Shown here one piece after another: positions 6,194 to 12,170 of a stretch of 12,170 nucleotides of DNA. Origin of the DNA: an uncultured Anaerolineae bacterium (lineage in GTDB: Bacteria > Chloroflexota > Anaerolineae > Anaerolineales > Villigracilaceae); the NCBI GenBank assembly GCA_903882765.1, contig CAIRYE010000189.1, positions 1 through 12,170 of the forward strand, written 5' to 3'. The translations under genes were made by a program, and so were the position numbers. Below the pieces are notes generated by a model. The model was given only the letters and a program-made list of their open reading frames with translations. It was not told the DNA's origin and made no database searches. Positions within the stretch are counted from its first letter, which is position 1. Each line of letters begins with the position of its first letter.

Positions 6194-6973
6194 TTAAAAA
6201 CGAAGTTCGCTAACAGACTCGCTAACCTTGAAATCACCCAGTGGGTAAACAGGTAACATCTGGTCCTCTACCCATTTGCATGAGTCCACAGGGTTCATAC
6301 CCCAGTTTGTTGGACAAGTGGATAGCAGCTCAACCATCGAAAAACCAAGCCCGTGCATTTGTGTTTCAAAAGCGGTGCGAATGGCTTTTTTTGCCTTGCG
6401 GATATTGGCGGGATCGTGAAGTGAGCGTCGTACTACATAACCAGCTCCGTCCATCTTGGCGATCATCTCAGACATTCTGAGCGGAAAACCTTGCAATTCA
6501 ACATCCCGGCCAAGTGGCGAAGAGGTTGTTTTTTGTCCAGGCAGGGAGGTGGGGGCCATTTGGCCGCCTGTCATACCGTAGATCGCGTTATTAAGGAAAA
6601 TGACGGAAATATTCTCGCCGCGCACAGCTGCGTGCATGATCTCAGCCATACCAATTGAAGCAAGATCACCATCTCCCTGATAAGTAAAAACGCATTTATC
6701 GGGAAGAACCCGTTTGATGCCCGTTGCCATTGCGGGAGCTCTACCATGGGCTGCCTCCACAAAGTCGGTATCAAAGTAATTGTAGGCAAACACGGAACAG
6801 CCAACTGGGGCCACTCCAATTGTCTTATCAACTAAATTCATTTCTTCTAAGGTTTCGGCAATCAAACGATGGGCAGTACCGTGAGTACAACCCGGACAGT
6901 AGCTAGTAGAAGTTTCTGTAAACGCATGCGATCGCGAATAAACAATATTTTCAGGTTTTATAATTGTGACCAT
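6194..6973 (-). CDS. 2-oxoacid:ferredoxin oxidoreductase, beta subunit (TPP- and FeS-binding)
   Basis: This 259-residue protein carries the thiamine diphosphate site of the complex. CPGCTHG (26-32) supplies C26 and C29, PVGCS gives C59 and LSTCPTNW gives C220. These four cysteines match those that hold the [4Fe-4S] cluster in beta subunits of this family. GDGDLASIG (100-108) followed by LNNAIYGMTGGQ (127-138) is the Mg/TPP-binding motif. The STCPTNWGM ending is more typical of VOR-like (2-ketoisovalerate) and related enzymes than of pyruvate synthases, so a branched-chain 2-oxoacid or 2-oxoglutarate is favoured over pyruvate. Eighteen bases separate it from the alpha gene, and GAGG stands ahead of the ATG. 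It is fully intact. Confidence 0.93.
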   Translation of the reverse strand: MVTIIKPENIVYSRSHAFTETSTSYCPGCTHGTAHRLIAETLEEMNLVDKTIGVAPVGCSVFAYNYFDTDFVEAAHGRAPAMATGIKRVLPDKCVFTYQGDGDLASIGMAEIMHAAVRGENISVIFLNNAIYGMTGGQMAPTSLPGQKTTSSPLGRDVELQGFPLRMSEMIAKMDGAGYVVRRSLHDPANIRKAKKAIRTAFETQMHGLGFSMVELLSTCPTNWGMNPVDSCKWVEDQMLPVYPLGDFKVSESVSELRF

Positions 6974-6991
6974 TCGATCCTCATTGACCTT

Positions 6992-8101
6992 TCATCGGTG
7001 TAACATTCGATCTAGCCAAGCAACCCTTGGGTTGTTAACAATTTCAAGTTTCGCCGAGACCATCCGTTCGATCTCGGATTCGACATCTTCAGGAAAAGGA
7101 ATTACCCCACCCGGCCGGCCGTAAAACTCGATGGGAACTTTTTTCCCGACCGCGATCATTACATCGTCGAGCATCTGACCCTGATTCATCTCTACCACAA
7201 GGATGCCCTGAACCCGTTCTGCCAATTCAATGATCACTTCATCTGGGAAGGGACGAACGGTAATTGGCCGCAACAACCCAACCTTAATACCCTTCTCCCT
7301 GCATTTTCGAACAGCGGATAAAGCTACCCGGCCAGAAGTTCCAAACCCGATCACCAAAAATTCAGCGTCGTCCAAATAATACTCTTTGTATCTCACTTCA
7401 TTTTTTTTGATCTCGAACCAGGTTTGTAACATTCTGAGATTGGCGATCTCTTCATCGTGCGGATTGATGTTGATAGAAGTTAATATCCGTTTTTCACGAG
7501 TTCCCTTTCCGCCGATCGCCCAATCATAATTTTTCTTGACGATTGGTTGCATAGGTGGCAACTCCGCGGGCTCCATCATCTGACCAACGGAGCCATCAGA
7601 GAGCACGAACGCTAAGTTCCGGTATTTTTCAGCCAACTCAAATGAGAGAACAGTCAAATCGATCGATTCCTGTACCGATGCGGGAGCAAGCACGATCGGA
7701 TGATAATCTCCGTGCCCGCCTCCATGCACCGATTGGTAATAGTCACTCTGAGCTGGCGCAATATTACCCAGACCAGGACCCCCACGCATAACATTGATGA
7801 TCACTGCCGGCACTTCCGTACCGGCGATATACGAGAGCCCTTCCTGCATTAGTGAAACTCCCGGGCTGGAAGAAGATGTCATGACTCGTACCCCAGTGCA
7901 AGCTGCTCCATACACCATATTAATAGCCGCTACTTCGCTCTCAGCTTGGACAAATGCCCTTCCTAATTCCGGCATCCGCCTGGCTAAATGTTCCAACACT
8001 TCCGTTTGCGGGGTGATAGGGTATCCAAAATAAGCTTCTAAACCTGCCCTTATCGCCGCTTCTGCCATTGCAACATTCCCTTTAATTAATTCTTTTGCCA
8101 T
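6992..8101 (-). CDS. 2-oxoacid:ferredoxin oxidoreductase, alpha subunit (VorB/KorA-type)
   Basis: This 369-residue alpha chain has the pyrimidine-binding half of the TPP site. It reads KGNVAMAEAAIRAG (8-20) and GYPITPQTEVLEHLARRMPE (26-45), then the invariant QAESEVAAINMVYGAA (52-67) with the family's catalytic-site glutamate, then TSSSSPGVSLMQEG (75-88). MRGGPGLGNIAPAQSDY (105-121) and GGGHGDYHPIVLAP (127-140) strongly resemble chains named 3-methyl-2-oxobutanoate dehydrogenase subunit VorB. A C-terminal transketolase-like domain starts near 245 (VIGFGTSGR). No gamma domain is fused to it, consistent with the separate gamma gene downstream. GGAG stands about 10 bases before the ATG. It is preceded by a 61-base gap after the ferredoxin gene that contains a small hairpin. 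Confidence 0.93.
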   Translation of the reverse strand: MAKELIKGNVAMAEAAIRAGLEAYFGYPITPQTEVLEHLARRMPELGRAFVQAESEVAAINMVYGAACTGVRVMTSSSSPGVSLMQEGLSYIAGTEVPAVIINVMRGGPGLGNIAPAQSDYYQSVHGGGHGDYHPIVLAPASVQESIDLTVLSFELAEKYRNLAFVLSDGSVGQMMEPAELPPMQPIVKKNYDWAIGGKGTREKRILTSININPHDEEIANLRMLQTWFEIKKNEVRYKEYYLDDAEFLVIGFGTSGRVALSAVRKCREKGIKVGLLRPITVRPFPDEVIIELAERVQGILVVEMNQGQMLDDVMIAVGKKVPIEFYGRPGGVIPFPEDVESEIERMVSAKLEIVNNPRVAWLDRMLHR

Positions 8102-8138
8102 TCGGTCAATTCTCCAATTAATGCCTTAAACAAAATGA

Positions 8139-8156
8139 GCGTACTCTACAGTACGC
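8139..8156 (-). other. Small hairpin between ferredoxin and alpha subunit genes
   Basis: The perfect 7-bp stem GCGTACT / AGTACGC with a 4-base loop lies 6 bases after the ferredoxin stop, followed on the minus strand by TCATTTTGTTT. It is too weak for a firm terminator. It may be a partial terminator or an mRNA processing or stability element that sets the ratio of ferredoxin to the large subunits. Confidence 0.4.
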
Positions 8157-8162
8157 CCACAA

Positions 8163-8393
8163 TTAACTTGCTTTGATAATTTCACGATATACGGTGATCG
8201 CTGAATCAGGGCAAACGACTGCGCAAATTGCGCAACCAGTGCACCCCTCCTTTACGATCTTAGCTGGGTGAAAACCCTTATGTGTGAGCCTTTCCATATC
8301 CAAACTAATTACAGCTTGCGGACAGGCAGTTACACACAATTCGCACCCTTTACAATAAACATCCGAGACTTCGATCCAACCAATGGCTGCCAT
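8163..8393 (-). CDS. 2x[4Fe-4S] ferredoxin subunit of the 2-oxoacid oxidoreductase
   Basis: This 76-residue protein has two cluster motifs, CKGCELCVTACP (C14, C17, C20, C24) and CTGCAICAVVCP (C51, C54, C57, C61). Each is CxxCxxCxxxCP, so it should bind two [4Fe-4S] clusters. The start (MAAIGWIEVSDVYCKGCELC) is typical of the delta (KorD/VorD) chain, the electron exit of the complex that passes electrons to free ferredoxin. It is the first gene of the operon, in the order delta-alpha-beta-gamma-DinB. AGGAG lies about 12 bases before the ATG, a slightly long spacing. The region between the two motifs (SLDMERLTHKGFHPAK) is the usual length for these subunits. Confidence 0.93.
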   Translation of the reverse strand: MAAIGWIEVSDVYCKGCELCVTACPQAVISLDMERLTHKGFHPAKIVKEGCTGCAICAVVCPDSAITVYREIIKAS

Positions 8394-8655
8394 CTAATGT
8401 AAATTCTCCTAAAATGGTTTGAATTCTACTTATTATTATCCGTCGATATTTCTTTAAAAAAAAGTAAGAACATCATAAACATTTCAAACAATCATCACAC
8501 ATAAAGAGTATATAACATGTGACAAAAAAAATCGAATTGCATGAAATGAAAAATAGCCAAAAAAAATGTTGGTGCGTTCGTGTCATCTTTTTTCCACCGG
8601 TAAGTAGAAGGTATAATTTGGTGAGATATTGCCTGAAAAACACGGAGAAACCTGA
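8394..8655. other. AT-rich divergent intergenic region
   Basis: This 262-base region separates the divergent oxidoreductase operon and glycosyltransferase gene. It holds several A/T tracts: eight A at 8456-8463, eight A at 8524-8531, five A at 8549-8553, eight A at 8559-8566 and six T at 8588-8593. For the minus strand I see only weak promoter candidates, for example TATACT at 8512-8507, which would leave a leader of about 110 bases. The plus-strand promoter is listed separately. No ORF here looks real. Confidence 0.55.
8612..8617 (+). promoter_or_regulatory. -10 box of the glycosyltransferase promoter
   Basis: A perfect TATAAT lies 39 bases before the ATG, so transcription should begin near 8624. 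The -35 region is poor (TTTCCA at 8591-8596, only 15 bases away). GGAGA at 8644-8648 is a good ribosome binding site, 7 bases before the ATG at 8656. Confidence 0.5.
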
Positions 8656-11109
8656 ATGAGTTTTGCAGAAAAAAATAATAAGAGGATCGCATTTTTCTTT
8701 TTTATCCTACTAACCTGTGGTGGACTTTTTGATATTTTCAAAATATTCTTCGGCGCATCAGCCACATTATCCATTTCGAGCCCAAAATGGATACTCGTCA
8801 TTCTTGTTTACCTTGTTGCATTCGCCATAACCATCGCTCTAAGCTTGTCATTAAATCCTCCATTTATAGTACAGATCCGGTTGCTTTCCAACAGGATGAT
8901 TAGCAAGATCTTTCCGTGGAATTACGTCTTAGTCGCGGCAATAATCGGTGCCATCGGTACCTTCCTATTATTTTCGCCAGTGAATCGATTATTTTTATTT
9001 AATTTGAACAGTGTCTTTCTCAACTTTCCGATCATTCTCCTGCTAATCGTCAAGGCATCCTTCCTATTACAAAAAAATCAAGATCTAGATATAGGTAAGA
9101 AAGAAATTCTGGTAGCCATCTTCCTTTATTTTGCTTTTTTTGTGTTAGGTTTAAACCTGATCTATTACCAGGTCTTCAACGTTTTTATCGTTCTTATCTC
9201 ATCCTCTTTGATTTGCCTGGTTTATTCATCGATACGATTAGAAACGATCCTTGCCTGGCTAAAAAGCTCAAATAATAAATACAATCTCACCTTTATCGCC
9301 ATGCTCGTCCTTTTTGCCATTAGCTTGTACTACTTTCTCGTAAGGTCGGTCAACGGCGCAATTACCCTACCTTCGATCATGGACGAAGGTTCTTACTCGA
9401 TCAAAGGATTATTATTCACTACCGGTAAATATATACCTTACCAAGCATATGGTCCCTGGACCAATAAAATGCCGCTAGCCTTTATGATCCCCGGATGGAT
9501 TCAACAATTATTCGGTCGCGGTATTGCGGTAATTCGGTTTTCAAGTTTTGCGTTGCAGGTTATCGTAATCATTTTGCTCTTTTTTCTAGGAAACCGATTA
9601 AAAAAACCCTATGGCGGAATACTGGCTGTAAGTCTGTTTGTAATTAATCCAGCCCTACAAAATTTTTATAGTTTAGGGAATTCGCAAGTAGTATCCATTT
9701 TTCTCCTCACCCTATCATTGATCTTCTCCATTGGTGGAAAGCGAACACTCACGGAATTGGTCGCAGGCGATATATTCGCGGCAATTCTGGTGCTCACCAG
9801 AGAAAATCTCGCCCCTTATCTAATTTTCCTAAACTTGTTCTTTATCTGGAAATACGGCCTCAAAAAAAGCGCGATGCCGATTGTCGCTGGAATCAGCGTA
9901 TTTGTACTCGGGCACTGGGCTTTCTGGCCGGGAATCTTGAAAGTATGGGCAAAATGGGTACCCGATGAAATTTCTCGTTTCCTTGATCCATATCGATATT
10001 TTGGTGGGGGAAGATTGATGTGGGACATTACCGGTGAATCCATATCGCCATTCACATTGCTGTCAAGTTTGGTGCAAGGGATTTCAAGTAATTACATATC
10101 CTTATTAAGTCTTATAGGTCTACCTTTTCTTTTTGGAAATTGGAAGAAAATCAAGGAGAAGGCTAACTACAAAGAATTTGTTTTCTTATTTATCACTTTG
10201 GTCGTGCTTGATATCGCGCACAGCATGATCATTACCAAATATGAAGCTTCATGTGTTTATTGTTTATCCAGCTATCTGGCCTTCTACCTTCCAATGGGAA
10301 TCCTGTTATTTGTCCTTAGTTTGGAGTTGGTCGAAGACGGAGCCTCAAGATGGAAAGCGACAGCATTTTCCCTAGTAGGTTTTGTTTTTTATCTAGGTTA
10401 TTGGTTCAACCACCGCCAATCCTTAGAAAGTATGCTTTATACCAAGCTCCCTTCAGCGACAAGCGAAAGTGGTTTCCAAGCGATTTTTGTCACCATACAA
10501 CAAATATTTCAGATCTCATCCAATGATTTAAAAATCTATTTTCCATTGTTCGTTGGAACCATTCTTTTTGTCCTCGTTCTGCTACTACTCTCAGCGTATT
10601 TCTCGCAAAAAAATATAGGCGTCAACCGGCCTGCCCATTTGTTTCCAACCCTGATCGTTATCATCGTTGGGTTAACGTTGATAACTGATGTTTTGGTTAA
10701 TGTTGATTTCCAAGATACCTATTGTGAAGGGAATGTAATAGCTGCTCACAAAAAGGTAGATACTGAACTAAAGAAGATCTTCCCAATCGGCTCAAAGATC
10801 TTTTGGTTAGGTGAATCGACCACCCCGTTCCTAACATTGGATGTTGAGATCTTTCCACAACAAATCAATGATGGGTTTGCTTACAAAGTAGGCAGTAAAG
10901 ATGATCTAGCAGAGAGGCATGGTTTTTGGAACGAAAACCTGGCAAAAAAATGGTCAAAAGAAGCTGATTTCTTAATGATCGAAGAACGATATCTTTCCAA
11001 TCCCATCTTCGAAAATGTCGACCTGGCATCCTTCAACAAAATTGCCTATACCTCGAGGCTGGAACCTTGTGTAAGCTCGTCAAGATATTTAATTTTTCAG
11101 AAGAAATAA
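8656..11109 (+). CDS. GT-C type membrane glycosyltransferase (family 39/83-like)
   Basis: This 817-residue integral membrane protein has roughly 17 hydrophobic segments. Residues about 10-230 form an N-terminal block of about seven helices. The catalytic-type loop follows: PSIMDEGSYSIKGLLF (239-254) with the acidic D243/E244 pair expected in the first large extracytoplasmic loop of GT-C enzymes. Then comes YQAYGPWTNKMPLAFMIPGW (262-281), like the 'YP-KPPL' region of ArnT/PMT relatives. More helices follow at about 297-425 and 479-583, then two (628-649, 663-683) before a soluble C-terminal part of about 130 residues. It should transfer a sugar from a lipid-linked donor on the outer face of the membrane; donor and acceptor are unknown. 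The start is supported by GGAGA and a TATAAT box. It is longer at the N-terminus than a typical family member. It ends only 5 bases from the stop of the convergent methyltransferase gene. Confidence 0.75.
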   Translation: MSFAEKNNKRIAFFFFILLTCGGLFDIFKIFFGASATLSISSPKWILVILVYLVAFAITIALSLSLNPPFIVQIRLLSNRMISKIFPWNYVLVAAIIGAIGTFLLFSPVNRLFLFNLNSVFLNFPIILLLIVKASFLLQKNQDLDIGKKEILVAIFLYFAFFVLGLNLIYYQVFNVFIVLISSSLICLVYSSIRLETILAWLKSSNNKYNLTFIAMLVLFAISLYYFLVRSVNGAITLPSIMDEGSYSIKGLLFTTGKYIPYQAYGPWTNKMPLAFMIPGWIQQLFGRGIAVIRFSSFALQVIVIILLFFLGNRLKKPYGGILAVSLFVINPALQNFYSLGNSQVVSIFLLTLSLIFSIGGKRTLTELVAGDIFAAILVLTRENLAPYLIFLNLFFIWKYGLKKSAMPIVAGISVFVLGHWAFWPGILKVWAKWVPDEISRFLDPYRYFGGGRLMWDITGESISPFTLLSSLVQGISSNYISLLSLIGLPFLFGNWKKIKEKANYKEFVFLFITLVVLDIAHSMIITKYEASCVYCLSSYLAFYLPMGILLFVLSLELVEDGASRWKATAFSLVGFVFYLGYWFNHRQSLESMLYTKLPSATSESGFQAIFVTIQQIFQISSNDLKIYFPLFVGTILFVLVLLLLSAYFSQKNIGVNRPAHLFPTLIVIIVGLTLITDVLVNVDFQDTYCEGNVIAAHKKVDTELKKIFPIGSKIFWLGESTTPFLTLDVEIFPQQINDGFAYKVGSKDDLAERHGFWNENLAKKWSKEADFLMIEERYLSNPIFENVDLASFNKIAYTSRLEPCVSSSRYLIFQKK

Positions 11110-11114
11110 TGGGT

Positions 11115-11933
11115 TTAGTCCAGTTCCTTTAGCACTAAGTATCCTTTTTCCAGGTACTTCTTTAAAGTTAGGACATTAAATCCTTTTTCTTTTAGGGTAA
11201 GTACAGAGCTCGCGAACCATCTTTTATCTCCCCATGTTTTCTCAAAGATCCTTTCCTTTGCGGCTTGTTTCCATGCTTCAAAGAATTCAAAAATTTTTTC
11301 ACCTTCTACCATTCGATGGATGTAGTTTTTGGGTAAGACAGCTTGATATTCAGAGGGGTCGAACCCCATGCTGAAATTGCAATAAAAGACCAAAGCTTCC
11401 TTCTCCCAACTCTTTCCCTTCATCCGTAAGGCGTTCGCAACCCAAATTGAACCCACTGGGTTACTTGTCCCTTCCAATAATAATCCGCCCTCTTGTACAT
11501 TTCTTCCCATCACATCCCAAGCGGGAGAGACATCCCCTTCTTCGTACTGCCTTAGTACATTAAAAGCCCGAATACCGCGAATAACCTCAGAAGATTCTAA
11601 TGGAATATTAAACCCGCCTAGCCGAAACTTGATCAAGTCAGTTTCAGATGGTTTTGCGTTTTCAACCCGCTCCGGGTCGATCTCAACACCAATGACCTTC
11701 AAGTAGGGGTTGAGCTTATGAAAACGTCTTGATAGTTCTAATGTTGTGATCGAATCATAGCCGTAACCTAGGTCAACGAATACATTCTGGTTGGCTGCGG
11801 TTAAAAGCATTGGGTCATAGATCATCATAAAATGATCTACTTGGCGAAGTCGGTTTTTAGCGGTTTTACCTCGAGTGATCGTTCCCTGCGGCCGCTTGAT
11901 GGGATGTTGTGGATGAGCGCTATTGATTGACAT
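11115..11933 (-). CDS. Class I SAM-dependent methyltransferase
   Basis: This 272-residue protein has a Rossmann-type SAM-binding core. Motif I is FVDLGYGYDSITTLEL (52-67), a DxGxGxx variant with D54, G56 and G58. GVEIDPERVENA (82-93) carries E84, the acidic residue expected to bind the ribose of SAM. The N-terminal RPQGTITRGKTAKNRLRQVD (14-33) and the later RAFNVLRQYEEGDV (122-135) are typical of a conserved uncharacterised methyltransferase group. The substrate is unknown. The ATG at 11933 is kept because the conserved N-terminal segment starts soon after it, although no Shine-Dalgarno is visible and a strong hairpin ends only 15 bases upstream. It is transcribed towards the glycosyltransferase. 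Confidence 0.82.
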   Translation of the reverse strand: MSINSAHPQHPIKRPQGTITRGKTAKNRLRQVDHFMMIYDPMLLTAANQNVFVDLGYGYDSITTLELSRRFHKLNPYLKVIGVEIDPERVENAKPSETDLIKFRLGGFNIPLESSEVIRGIRAFNVLRQYEEGDVSPAWDVMGRNVQEGGLLLEGTSNPVGSIWVANALRMKGKSWEKEALVFYCNFSMGFDPSEYQAVLPKNYIHRMVEGEKIFEFFEAWKQAAKERIFEKTWGDKRWFASSVLTLKEKGFNVLTLKKYLEKGYLVLKELD

Positions 11934-11948
11934 GGTTGTTAAATAAAA

Positions 11949-11978
11949 GGATGCTTATTCTTCAAAGAATAAGCATCC
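11949..11978 (-). terminator. Terminator of the YugP-like peptidase gene
   Basis: The perfect 14-bp inverted repeat GGATGCTTATTCTT / AAGAATAAGCATCC has only two unpaired bases at the centre (four once the loop opens). On the minus strand it is followed by TTTTATTT; on the plus strand TTTTCC follows. It lies 18 bases after the peptidase stop codon and directly in front of the methyltransferase start. Confidence 0.88.
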
Positions 11979-11996
11979 TTTTCCTATTCTACCAAA

Positions 11997-12170
11997 TTAA
12001 CTTCGGCGTCTGCCGCCGCCAACAAGGGATACATAATAAAGCAATTGCATGACAGAAGTAACCAAAGCCGCCACATAGGTAAGCGCTGCCGCGTTGAGCA
12101 CATGGTTTACCCCGCTGATCTCTTCCGGACCTGATATGATCCCCGAATCTGCGAGGATCTTTTTTGCCCG
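11997..12170 (-). CDS. YugP-like zinc metallopeptidase, C-terminal fragment
   Basis: The gene enters from the right edge, so only its last 57 codons are present. This stretch was translated by hand from the minus strand. It reads RAKKILADSGIISGPEEISG, then VNHVLNAAALTYVAAL, then a hydrophobic helix and VGGGRRRS at the end. The pattern ARKxLxxxG.....E..GVxxVLNAAALTYVAA followed by a leucine-rich helix is the characteristic ending of the YugP/putative neutral zinc metallopeptidase family (membrane-anchored, HExxH type). The catalytic motif itself lies outside the window. The basic GGGRRRS tail follows the last membrane helix and should lie in the cytoplasm if the usual positive-inside rule holds. 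A strong terminator follows. Confidence 0.85.
   Translation of the reverse strand, partial: RAKKILADSGIISGPEEISGVNHVLNAAALTYVAALVTSVMQLLYYVSLVGGGRRRS

Noticed and set aside
6571..6831. 86-codon minus-strand open frame inside the beta subunit gene
   Set aside because: It overlaps the TPP-binding region of the beta subunit in a different frame; the beta chain is fully conserved there.
8495..8801. Two overlapping minus-strand open frames upstream of and inside the glycosyltransferase gene
   Set aside because: Low-complexity, AT-rich translation without ribosome binding sites or domains; they cover the promoter and start of the glycosyltransferase.

Overview
The window looks like a piece of chromosome from an anaerobic or facultatively anaerobic bacterium of about 45% GC, most likely a member of the Chloroflexota (Anaerolineae-like). 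That placement is an inference. It rests on the combination of a ferredoxin-dependent 2-oxoacid oxidoreductase of the four-subunit type, a long GT-C membrane glycosyltransferase, a TGS/SAD-fused nucleoside kinase, a YugP-type zinc peptidase and a class I methyltransferase with a GTxTRGKTAxNRLRxVD-like N-terminus. There is no RNA gene, mobile element or CRISPR array. Most genes lie on the minus strand; the lysS tail and the large glycosyltransferase are the only plus-strand genes.

Layout. (1) 2-271: 3' end of lysS (+), closed by a strong hairpin terminator. (2) 272-555: a 284-base non-coding strip between converging genes, holding two terminators; the second has an unusual duplicated arm. (3) 4247 down to 556 (-): a tight three-gene operon, NAD-dependent sugar-nucleotide epimerase > ketopantoate-reductase-like protein > TGS/SAD-nucleoside kinase, with an 8-base overlap and a 1-base gap and an extended -10 promoter in front. 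(4) 4538-4332 (-): a 68-residue helix-hairpin-helix protein with a perfect Shine-Dalgarno. (5) 5028-4597 (-): a DUF1761-type four-helix membrane protein with its own promoter and terminator. (6) 8393 down to 5084 (-): a five-gene operon, ferredoxin > alpha > beta > gamma of a 2-oxoacid:ferredoxin oxidoreductase (VOR/KOR family), followed three bases later by a DinB-fold protein. (7) 8394-8655: AT-rich divergent intergenic region. (8) 8656-11109 (+): an 817-residue GT-C type glycosyltransferase. (9) 11933-11115 (-): a SAM-dependent methyltransferase, tail-to-tail with the glycosyltransferase at 5 bases. (10) 12170-11997 (-): C-terminus of a YugP-like zinc peptidase with a 14-bp hairpin terminator.

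How the genes work together. The oxidoreductase operon supplies all subunits needed to convert a 2-oxoacid plus CoA to acyl-CoA, CO2 and reduced ferredoxin. The tightly coupled DinB protein is the unexplained member. The epimerase/PanE-like/kinase operon mixes NAD(P)-binding sugar chemistry, 2-ketoacid-type reduction and nucleoside phosphorylation, and its shared purpose is not obvious from the sequence. No wholly new system is evident. The points most worth a second look are the DinB coupling, the mixed epimerase operon, the duplicated C-terminal motif and altered SAD of the kinase, and hairpins placed directly in front of start codons.
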